A stretch of DNA of 37,176 bases from a virus. Position 1 is the first letter of the stretch; each line of letters starts with the position of its first letter. Position numbers and translations under genes: made by a program. The notes beneath the pieces were generated by a model. The model was not told the origin of the DNA and did not search any database. It worked only from the letters and a program-made list of their open reading frames with translations. Location of the stretch: positions 1 through 37,176 of IMG/VR virus record IMGVR_UViG_3300023181_000378; one strand, given 5' to 3'. Shown here piece by piece: positions 1-6,454 of this stretch.

Positions 1-219
1 TTACAAATCAGATGATTCAATAAATTTCCCAATTTCTGGTGCATGTTGGTTAAGATATTCAGTACTACCACCCCATATAGGTAAACCCAAATCTTCATCA
101 ATATCTTTGACGAAAATGTAACCGACATGTTGTTTTGACCAGATTACTTCATAACGTCCTTCTACATCTGGTTCATTGATAATTATATCTTGTGTGTCTA
201 ATGTGTAATGATAACTCAT
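1..219 (-). CDS. Hypothetical protein, 72 aa
   Basis: A complete small ORF (ATG to TAA) whose stop codon is at the very left edge of the window. The protein is acidic and soluble, with no signal peptide or membrane segment. It has a beta-type pattern around VIWSKQHVGYIFVKDID and a short helical C-terminus. Its length and pattern (short strands, a central G-[YT]-I segment, a W, a C-terminal acidic helix) resemble the 72-residue protein encoded at 253-471. The two may be distant paralogues, which is inference from pattern only. It follows that gene on the same strand with a 33-nt gap and could be co-transcribed. It may be phage accessory or host flank. Function unknown. Confidence 0.6.
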   Translation of the reverse strand: MSYHYTLDTQDIIINEPDVEGRYEVIWSKQHVGYIFVKDIDEDLGLPIWGGSTEYLNQHAPEIGKFIESSDL

Positions 220-252
220 ATGAATAATTTTATGTTCTAAGATAAAATATTT

Positions 253-471
253 TTATATTAATCTCGCCTGTTCCAGTAAAGCATCCATGTCATCTGTGGT
301 GAAATAATGAGAATGTTGAGGATGCACTACCCACTGAGAATTTACGCAAACGATAGTACCGTAATAAAAGGCATCGATATAAATATGAAAGTAACCTCCA
401 ATCATAGGCTTTAACTCAACATATTTTTCTGGTTCAAATGCGGCTATAAAGGAAACAGGTTTTAATTCCAT
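253..471 (-). CDS. Hypothetical protein, 72 aa
   Basis: A small complete ORF ending in TAA. The protein has a strand-rich centre (GGYFHIYIDAFYYGTIVCV), a single W in QWVVHP and a helical, acidic C-terminus (DDMDALLEQARLI). Small proteins with this general plan (short strands, G-T-I, W, then a final helix) are common in Sphingobacteria-type genomes, but I do not recognise a named family. It is divergent from the gene at 507 across a 35-nt gap that holds a 17-nt palindrome. Function unknown. Confidence 0.6.
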   Translation of the reverse strand: MELKPVSFIAAFEPEKYVELKPMIGGYFHIYIDAFYYGTIVCVNSQWVVHPQHSHYFTTDDMDALLEQARLI

Positions 472-481
472 AAATCAAAAA

Positions 482-498
482 TACTAATAATATTAGTA
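482..498. promoter_or_regulatory. 17-nt palindrome between divergent small genes
   Basis: TACTAATAATATTAGTA is an inverted repeat with 8-nt arms around one central base. It lies in the 35-nt gap between the divergent starts at 471 and 507. The position suits an operator for both genes. The role is inference. Confidence 0.35.
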
Positions 499-506
499 GA
501 ACAAAA

Positions 507-752
507 ATGAAATGTGTTTGTTGCAGGGAAATGAATGAAGAAAGCGAACTATTGACAATGTTAGAAAAGTGTGCTGAACAATGTATAACTACGTACTCGA
601 ATTTAACGTGGGCTGAGACGGCTTGGTTAGTGCAACGTACACCTGAAGCAAAAATAGAAATTGCCCGTTGCTTTGAAGAGCATAAAAAAATGAGTGAAAA
701 ATATCATACGATTGGAAAGAGGTTACTAGACTTAGATACAACTAAAAATTAG
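507..752 (+). CDS. Hypothetical protein with N-terminal Cys cluster, 81 aa
   Basis: One of few plus-strand genes in the left half. It begins MKCVCCREMNEE, with a CxCC cluster near the start and two further Cys (KCAEQC) near residues 22-26, so metal binding is possible. The remainder is predicted helical and charged (EIARCFEEHKKMSEKYHTIG). No membrane segment. It ends in TAG and overlaps by 4 nt the 3' end of the convergent gene at 749-1558. Its position beside the phage lysis genes but on the opposite strand suggests an independently expressed accessory gene. Function unknown. Confidence 0.55.
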   Translation: MKCVCCREMNEESELLTMLEKCAEQCITTYSNLTWAETAWLVQRTPEAKIEIARCFEEHKKMSEKYHTIGKRLLDLDTTKN

Positions 753-1558
753 TAATTCAAAAAATCATATTCTAGTCCTATGGCAGGTATCAATTTTTTT
801 GTACTTGGAAAGTAGTATTCAGCACCAGTAAGAGTTAGACTTTTATACCTCAATCTAATTTGACTTCCAACCGCAATACGTCCGCTCTGAGGGAAGAAAA
901 CAGTTTTACCTGTTAGTACTGCTCCAAACGATTTAACAGGCTGTGCTACTCTTATAGTATTCACACCATTGATTGTAGCATTTGGGTCATCAGTGGAAAT
1001 ATCCATAATATATTTGTCTCTACCTAAGAACCAACGCTTGTCATTATACGCTATCATATTCAACTTTTGATTGTACTTATATGCAAACATTCCTGCTTTA
1101 GTTGAATCTGTTGAAGGGGAATAAGAGACATAGAAATTCTTATCCTGATACTCAAACTTCCTTTTATTCATAGAATCAATAACAGCAACAGCTTGTAATT
1201 TTTCACCGCTAACTGTTTGGACAATTTGGGTTAGACTGATAACTTTTGATTTCTCTATGTTGAGGGCGTTAATCATTGAATCTCTCCAAATCGAATCATA
1301 ACCAATACCTGAGATAAACTGTTCTTTTGAAAGTATTTGTTTTGTAGCATCAGCAACAGCATGGCTATATCCATCCTTATCTACGACTCTTTTATTGATG
1401 GTAGCTTTCACATCAATCAAATTCTTTTGAAACTCACTTACTTTTTTTTGGGTAAGAGGTTTTGTATTTGGGTTTAAATAAGAGTAAACCCAAAACCCAA
1501 ATAAACAAACCAATAAAATTGGAATGATATAGTAAATTATTTTATTTAATACTGTCAT
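749..1558 (-). CDS. Membrane-anchored lysis-cassette protein, spanin candidate, 269 aa
   Basis: One N-terminal transmembrane segment (about residues 6-26, YYIIPILLVCLFGFWVY) is followed by a long, presumably periplasmic part. The C-terminus (SLTLTGAEYYFPSTKKLIPAIGLEYDFLNY region) shows alternating strands and ends in an aromatic residue, as outer-membrane strands often do. An inner-membrane anchor with an outer-membrane-like end, next to an endolysin, fits a spanin-type or DUF6808-like lysis protein, but I cannot confirm a family. The Cys in LLVC is not a good lipobox (V at -1). The start overlaps the upstream gene by 17 nt, so the two are probably translationally coupled. It is the last gene of the late operon. 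Confidence 0.7.
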   Translation of the reverse strand: MTVLNKIIYYIIPILLVCLFGFWVYSYLNPNTKPLTQKKVSEFQKNLIDVKATINKRVVDKDGYSHAVADATKQILSKEQFISGIGYDSIWRDSMINALNIEKSKVISLTQIVQTVSGEKLQAVAVIDSMNKRKFEYQDKNFYVSYSPSTDSTKAGMFAYKYNQKLNMIAYNDKRWFLGRDKYIMDISTDDPNATINGVNTIRVAQPVKSFGAVLTGKTVFFPQSGRIAVGSQIRLRYKSLTLTGAEYYFPSTKKLIPAIGLEYDFLNY

Positions 1559-1850
1559 GTGTACTATCTTTAATTATTTTGGTTGCACTAACCTTTGCAT
1601 CCTGTAGAGTCATGATGTATAAATACAGGTTTTCAATTTTTGCTTCCTTTTTAGCGTTATCCATTCTCAATTCTTTTATTTGTTGGTTTTTATCAGCAGT
1701 GGTACTTTCATTTAATGTTGTATTTGCCTGAACGAAATACCAAATCAAACCTAGTATCAACGTCCAAGCACCCATCATTAACCAAGTAGCAGGATTTTTA
1801 ACAACCTCACCAAATGTTGCAGTTGGTGCTACTGGTAAATTATTTTCCAT
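1542..1850 (-). CDS. Small membrane protein with coiled coil (i-spanin or holin candidate), 102 aa
   Basis: A hydrophobic segment at about residues 22-42 (WLMMGAWTLILGLIWYFV) is followed by a heptad-like, charged helix (KNQQIKELRMDNAKKEAKIENLYLY). One N-terminal membrane helix plus a periplasmic coiled coil is the plan of inner-membrane spanins, though a one-helix holin is also possible. It lies directly after the endolysin (16-nt gap) and overlaps the next membrane-anchored gene. The lysis role is inference from topology and context. Confidence 0.7.
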   Translation of the reverse strand: MENNLPVAPTATFGEVVKNPATWLMMGAWTLILGLIWYFVQANTTLNESTTADKNQQIKELRMDNAKKEAKIENLYLYIMTLQDAKVSATKIIKDSTHDSIK

Positions 1851-1866
1851 TTGTATTTATTGTTAT

Positions 1867-2328
1867 TTACAGAATTACATATCCGTCTGTATCGGTTTGA
1901 TTTAATTTTACCTTAGCTAAGAGCGTTTTCCAATGGTTACCAAAAGTCATTTCAAAATGTGGAGCATCTTTAATGCTTTTAAAATCATTTCCAGATACAA
2001 AACCATGTTTCTTGAATATTGAAATTACAAGCAACCAATTTTTATCAATTACCCATGAAGTTTTTCCATCAATAACTAAACAAAAGTCAAGTGCTAACCC
2101 GTAATTATGGTATGATTGTCCTGCTGATGCATTGGTAACAATAGAACCCTTTTTAGTTCTACCTTGTGCGTATAAAGCATCTGATTCTGCAAACGTTCTT
2201 AATGTCTGTGTAATGAGTGGATGCACACCTTGTGGAGTTTTAGCAACTGCTTCAGCGTATGCATCCAATGCTTTTTGTCTTATTGCAGGGTGTAGTTGGT
2301 TTAATCGTTCTATACTTTTAGTTTCCAT
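1867..2328 (-). CDS. Endolysin, peptidase M15 (L-alanoyl-D-glutamate/D-Ala-D-Ala type)
   Basis: A zinc peptidase that would cleave the peptide stem of peptidoglycan at lysis. The M15 metal-site motif SxHxxGxAxD appears as SYHNYGLALD, with metal ligands His74 and Asp81. The second histidine is in PHFEM (His124), and Arg44 lies in TLRTFAESDALYAQGRT. The 153-aa single catalytic domain has no wall-binding module, which is normal for phages of Gram-negative hosts. No signal peptide is present, so it needs a holin-like partner. The two genes downstream are membrane-anchored and fit a lysis cassette. A perfect 8-bp GAAA-loop hairpin covers the start codon, and a CAATAC element abuts it. Confidence 0.9.
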   Translation of the reverse strand: METKSIERLNQLHPAIRQKALDAYAEAVAKTPQGVHPLITQTLRTFAESDALYAQGRTKKGSIVTNASAGQSYHNYGLALDFCLVIDGKTSWVIDKNWLLVISIFKKHGFVSGNDFKSIKDAPHFEMTFGNHWKTLLAKVKLNQTDTDGYVIL

Positions 2329-2343
2329 AAATTTCTTTATGGA
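2324..2343 (-). promoter_or_regulatory. Hairpin containing the endolysin start codon
   Basis: On the minus strand TCCATAAA-GAAA-TTTATGGA forms a perfect 8-bp stem with a GAAA tetraloop. The ATG of the endolysin is inside the 3' arm, and the 5' arm directly follows CAATAC at 2344-2349. It could limit translation of the lysin. The role is inference. Confidence 0.5.
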
Positions 2344-2349
2344 GTATTG
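2344..2349 (-). promoter_or_regulatory. CAATAC element upstream of endolysin
   Basis: Minus-strand CAATAC, 15 nt before the lysin ATG. It is the leftmost of the thirteen copies in this window. Confidence 0.5.
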
Positions 2350-2355
2350 ATTGAT

Positions 2356-3453
2356 TTAGGCTATAATCCAGTGTCCAAACGGTATCATCAAACCTTCAGT
2401 GTTTTCAGGTATTTCAGGGTCAGTTGGAATTACTACTTCATTCCAGTTATTTTTCTCTAGAAAAGCATTTACTAATCCAGTTGCAGAATTAAATGAAGAT
2501 GATTTAAAGCCCTCTACAGCAACAGATGCAACAGTACCACCACTTACATTCAAACTAATGTCGCGCCACCTTGTACGGTCTGGTAAGTTGTCTACATTGA
2601 TAGTAACAGTCAGTACATTACCTGATAAAGATTGGGTCATAGGCATCTTTCTCATTTGCCTGTATTCGTAAATTTCTCGAACTGGACAAACTAAAACAGT
2701 ATCACCTAAAACTGACTGAACATTAGCCATAATTGTTCTATAACCTGCTTGTTCTTCAGGCTCACTTAGATATGCATGTGTCCCGAAGATGTGAAAATTA
2801 CGTTCACCAGTTGCAAACATTGCATGTTGCGATTTATAGTAGTCAATAGGCTGTTCTCCAATCCACCAACTATCATCAAAATCACGGACAAAACAAAAGA
2901 ATTCATCAGTGGTAAGAGCGGGTAACAGGACTTTATGAGTACCTGCCAACCCATCAAATGTAGCACCATTTTGGGAAACTATTGCTCTGTAACCATATGC
3001 TTTAGAAGCACTTGCAAAACCATTATCTGCTCCTGGGATTATAACATCATTGAACTTATAACCCGTTGCATTTAGCATTCTTACCTCTAAATCATTGATG
3101 TCATCATACCTTACAGGTGCACCACCATGTGTGTTTGTGTGGTTAGTTGGTGACCAACCCGCATCAATCATATCACGTAAACCTTCAGGTGTAATATACG
3201 TAGGGTCATACCCATCTAATCCAACTGAGAATGCACCATTCAATGCTAAATCACCTCTGTAATGGATGTTATTACCACATCCGTCTGTATAGGTCATTGT
3301 ATTAAAGATATTGAATCTAGCAATGTTAGCCCCAGGACTCCCATCATCGAATTGTGGGGTCACCCACCCATATTTATTAAATTTTTGGGGGGCAACAACC
3401 GCAACTGGATTACTGGATTGGGATAATGTTATTTTTACTTTTAACTCTGCCAT
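2356..3453 (-). CDS. Tail-associated polysaccharide deacetylase-like protein (NodB fold), 365 aa
   Basis: The protein carries metal-dependent deacetylase signatures. Motif 1, usually TFDDG, appears as QFDDG (Asp36, Asp37). Motif 2, H[ST]xxH, appears as HTNTH (His105, His109). A plausible motif 3 is VIIPGADNGF, and a late His lies in FGTHAY. Family members remove acetyl groups from chitin-like, capsular or cell-wall polysaccharides. The C-terminal part (from about residue 275) is beta-rich and may be a trimerisation or binding domain. It sits directly between a tail fibre (1-nt gap) and the endolysin, so a virion-borne enzyme modifying host surface glycans is the likely role. No signal peptide is seen. 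The fold call is fairly secure and the substrate is unknown. Confidence 0.75.
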   Translation of the reverse strand: MAELKVKITLSQSSNPVAVVAPQKFNKYGWVTPQFDDGSPGANIARFNIFNTMTYTDGCGNNIHYRGDLALNGAFSVGLDGYDPTYITPEGLRDMIDAGWSPTNHTNTHGGAPVRYDDINDLEVRMLNATGYKFNDVIIPGADNGFASASKAYGYRAIVSQNGATFDGLAGTHKVLLPALTTDEFFCFVRDFDDSWWIGEQPIDYYKSQHAMFATGERNFHIFGTHAYLSEPEEQAGYRTIMANVQSVLGDTVLVCPVREIYEYRQMRKMPMTQSLSGNVLTVTINVDNLPDRTRWRDISLNVSGGTVASVAVEGFKSSSFNSATGLVNAFLEKNNWNEVVIPTDPEIPENTEGLMIPFGHWIIA

Positions 3454-3454
3454 T

Positions 3455-5404
3455 TTATATATCGTTTGAAAGAGTCAGTCCTGTATGTCTGATATTATTA
3501 ATCTCGCTTGATTCACCAAAGAAGGTTTTAATGTGAAGTATTGAAGCAGGTTGTGCAACTATTACTGTAGGATTTTTATCAACCCATGTATTACCACCGT
3601 CAACCGATTCTTCGACATACAACCTTGTACCATCACCCCTAACCCTAGCAAAAGGTGTTACACCTGCGGCAAAACTTGCATTAGTACCGTTATAACTTAT
3701 ACCGTTAAGACGTAATGACCAACGGCCATTGGTGTTAGAGTTACCTCTACTCCATCCTACCCCAACAAGTACATCATTATTTGCATCCAAATCTGTAGGG
3801 TCAACAGCTATCATACCACCATTTGATGTAAGTGGACTGTCAATCTGTAAAGTGAATTGAACATTAGGTAATGCATCAAATTGCGCCCATGTTTGACCGT
3901 AACCACCTGCTACTGATGCATCAAATGCTAGTGTATTTCCGTTAGTACCTTTAAGTGTAAGCCCAGGGTCTAACCACCATGCAGTTAATGGTGTCAAAGT
4001 ATCTGGTACAGCTACTACCGTTGCAGTAAAGGCAACAGTGTTAGTTAACCATGCTGAAACATTGGAAACATTAGCTACTGCTTTTACTCTTACCCTTATT
4101 CCAGATACAGGAATAGCAACATCCCCTACTAATATAGGGTTAGCACTAACGGGAATAATAGTACCCGTACCTATTTGATATTCATAACTTGATAATGATG
4201 GATAATTTGGATTTAATGTAAAACCAAAACTATTTGCTGTATCATTTACCACTGCATTTGACGGTGCTGATGGAGTTGATAACGCTACAGTAGGTGTAAA
4301 GGCAACAGTGTTAGTAAGCCAATCACTGGCATTTGATACACCTGCAACTGCTTTTACTCTAACCCGTAAATCACCAACAGGAATCAAAATATCCCCTACT
4401 GGAATAGGCATAACCGTCACCGTATTAAAGTTACCACTACCTACAACAAACTCATAACTTGATAGATTTGGATAGTTAGGATTTAGTGTAAATGCGAAAG
4501 TATTATTCGAATCGGACACTATCCCATTCGTAGGTGCTGAAGCCGTTGGTAATGCAGGACTGTTTGCTACACCGATATAACTGATTAATCCATCTTTAAC
4601 CGCAAATTGAGTTAAGTCAAAATATTGCAACAGGTTAATATCTGGTAATTCAGAAAGAGGTACTTTACCTGATACCTTACTAGCTTTACCAGATAATGAA
4701 GATTCAATTTTTGTAGATGAATAAGTAGTTGTACCAGATGCTACACTATCATTTATACTTGCACCACCAGTAATTGATGGTTTATTTGTTAAGTCATTAT
4801 AGTTACCAGAAAAAAGTGTTGGTAAATTAGATAAACTTGTATAAGAAATTGTTGGAATAGCTTTTAAAAAGCCCTGAGCATTAACATAAGTCTCTGTAGC
4901 TAGTCCTGTAGGTTTACCAGTTATGTCATTCCACGTTACAGCCGTTAGATAAGCACCTTTAAGCTGATAGGTAGCAGTTGCTAATTCCTTAGTTAAATAT
5001 GGTGTCAAATCAACATTACCAGTGGTTGCAGGTTTATTTGTTAAGTCATTATAGTTACCAGAAAAAAGTGTTGGCAATCCTGATAGACTTGAATAAGCAA
5101 TTGTTGGGATAGCTTTGATAAAACCTTGTGCATTAACATAAGTCTCTGTAGCTAGTCCTGTAGGTTTATTTATTAAATCAGCATAGCTACCTGAAAACAA
5201 TGACGGCTTGGAAGTTATTTCACTCCAAGAAACACCAGTTAAATAAGCACCTTTTGGTTGATACAATCCTGATGCAGACGTTTTTGTTAGATATACCTCC
5301 AATGCGGTTGAATCAGCCTTACTGTTAACAGCATTCTTAATTTCGTTCATGTCAGCAGGTGAAACTCTATCACCAACTTGTTTATTTGTAAAAGTTATAT
5401 TCAT
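3455..5404 (-). CDS. Tail fibre with repeated collar motifs and Ig/Fn3-like domains, 649 aa
   Basis: The N-terminal third is built from repeats widespread in phage tail fibres (GLATETYVNAQGF, LPTLFSGNYNDLTNKP, SWSEITSKPSLFSGSY). Two repeats are nearly identical at DNA level (4779-4916 and 5031-5168). The middle holds two related beta-sandwich domains with the shared phrase RVRVKAVA.VSN.S.WLTNTVAFT, like fibronectin-III/Ig modules. The C-terminal domain (GYGQTWAQFDALPNVQFTLQI onward) is probably a receptor-binding or carbohydrate-binding head. It lies between the probable tail-terminator gene and the deacetylase. No intramolecular chaperone motif was noticed. Confidence 0.8.
   Translation of the reverse strand: MNITFTNKQVGDRVSPADMNEIKNAVNSKADSTALEVYLTKTSASGLYQPKGAYLTGVSWSEITSKPSLFSGSYADLINKPTGLATETYVNAQGFIKAIPTIAYSSLSGLPTLFSGNYNDLTNKPATTGNVDLTPYLTKELATATYQLKGAYLTAVTWNDITGKPTGLATETYVNAQGFLKAIPTISYTSLSNLPTLFSGNYNDLTNKPSITGGASINDSVASGTTTYSSTKIESSLSGKASKVSGKVPLSELPDINLLQYFDLTQFAVKDGLISYIGVANSPALPTASAPTNGIVSDSNNTFAFTLNPNYPNLSSYEFVVGSGNFNTVTVMPIPVGDILIPVGDLRVRVKAVAGVSNASDWLTNTVAFTPTVALSTPSAPSNAVVNDTANSFGFTLNPNYPSLSSYEYQIGTGTIIPVSANPILVGDVAIPVSGIRVRVKAVANVSNVSAWLTNTVAFTATVVAVPDTLTPLTAWWLDPGLTLKGTNGNTLAFDASVAGGYGQTWAQFDALPNVQFTLQIDSPLTSNGGMIAVDPTDLDANNDVLVGVGWSRGNSNTNGRWSLRLNGISYNGTNASFAAGVTPFARVRGDGTRLYVEESVDGGNTWVDKNPTVIVAQPASILHIKTFFGESSEINNIRHTGLTLSNDI
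4779..4916 (-). repeat. Tail-fibre direct repeat, copy 1 (138 nt)
   Basis: Nearly identical in sequence and equal in length to 5031-5168. It encodes the LFSGNYNDLTNKP / GLATETYVNAQGF unit of the fibre. Such repeats can expand or contract by recombination. Confidence 0.8.
5031..5168 (-). repeat. Tail-fibre direct repeat, copy 2 (138 nt)
   Basis: Second copy of the fibre repeat. The two ends are the best conserved parts (first about 45 nt and last about 38 nt). Differences cluster in the middle. Confidence 0.8.
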
Positions 5405-5408
5405 TTAT

Positions 5409-5888
5409 TTATATTAATTGGAAAGGTAAAGTGTATGGTAATGATGAGTTGTTACCATCTATTACTCTATTTGGTATTGAACATGTGTTTTGTCTTCGAA
5501 TAGTCTGAATGGTGATTCTAAAAGTTATCCCTGCTATACGGTCACCATCAGATTCAGTGAATTTTTGACTGTTTGCAGTACGGTTAAATGTCCACAATGG
5601 ACATTGATATAAAAACTCATAAAAGTCTTCTGCAATTTCAAGTGTACTGCTAAATATCTCCAACTCATTGCTACCATCAGGTGCCAATAAATCAGCTAAT
5701 GTAATCTCAAAAATGTCGTTACGAACCCTATTACTGATGTTAGTATCTTGATATTCAACATTAGCTATAAGATATTTTTTATCGGGTTTAGCTGTGAAAT
5801 CACTAATGTCATAACTAGTTACAGATTGCACTTGTAGATGACTCCTAAAGAAGTTTTTAAGCTCTAATTGTATCTCTTTTAAAGTCAT
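5409..5888 (-). CDS. Probable tail terminator/neck protein, 159 aa
   Basis: An alpha/beta protein whose pattern fits the tail-completion proteins of Bacteroidota siphophages. An N-terminal amphipathic helix is followed by strands, a central acidic segment (LADLLAPDGSNELEIFSSTLEIAEDF) and a C-terminal strand pair around DRIAGITFRITIQT ending in a Cys-Ser-Ile-Pro segment. It follows the connector gene with a one-base overlap (TAATG), which supports a head-tail joining role. The assignment is from pattern and position, and a minor tail protein is the alternative. Confidence 0.55.
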   Translation of the reverse strand: MTLKEIQLELKNFFRSHLQVQSVTSYDISDFTAKPDKKYLIANVEYQDTNISNRVRNDIFEITLADLLAPDGSNELEIFSSTLEIAEDFYEFLYQCPLWTFNRTANSQKFTESDGDRIAGITFRITIQTIRRQNTCSIPNRVIDGNNSSLPYTLPFQLI

Positions 5889-6454
5889 TATAGATACCTA
5901 TTCCTTCCTGTACGTTGGAAATAGTCACTGAAATCATTGTATTTTTCGACATAGATTCCAGTGACATTAAACGTTGTACTTGCTTTGGTGGAACCACCAC
6001 ATGATGTATCTGTATTAGACGTTTTAATTGCCTCTATTAGCTCTAACTTTGCGGATGCAGCCTCACTATCCCAATATGCTTGATAATCCATCTTAGCCTT
6101 GTATTCTACGGCATTAGCATTGTTAGCATTTAGTGTCTGTAAACCTTTATTAGTAAGCTTAATACTATTCAATTTCACGAATTTTGCCATTGTTGCGGCT
6201 ATTAGGTACGGACGGATATAATCAGTAATCATATCCCAAGTTTCAGGTGTAAATGGTACTGGATTTTCCGCATCAAAGTATGCATCAGCTTCAGCTATAA
6301 TAGCATGATATCTATCTTTACCTAATATTTTACGCAAATCGGTATTTTGCACACCCGCTAGGATTATACTAATATCTTTTTCTGCAATATTGTCTTCCAT
6401 AACTGAACTCGCTTTAAGTTCAGATATAGTTATAAGCATGGTTTTATTTTTCAT
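5888..6454 (-). CDS. Head-tail connector/adaptor protein (gp6-like), 188 aa
   Basis: A mainly helical protein with the pattern of connector proteins in Bacteroidota phages. An N-terminal ISELKASSVMEDNI segment leads to ILAGVQNTDLRKILGKDRYHAI, then a YIRPYLIAATMAKF helix and an NKGLQTLN segment. A C-terminal tail rich in aromatics ends the protein. Such proteins form the ring below the portal. It starts at the stop of the portal gene (one-base overlap) and ends at the start of the probable tail-terminator gene, the standard order for this trio. The family name (DUF6712-like) is from memory of the pattern. Confidence 0.65.
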   Translation of the reverse strand: MKNKTMLITISELKASSVMEDNIAEKDISIILAGVQNTDLRKILGKDRYHAIIAEADAYFDAENPVPFTPETWDMITDYIRPYLIAATMAKFVKLNSIKLTNKGLQTLNANNANAVEYKAKMDYQAYWDSEAASAKLELIEAIKTSNTDTSCGGSTKASTTFNVTGIYVEKYNDFSDYFQRTGRNRYL

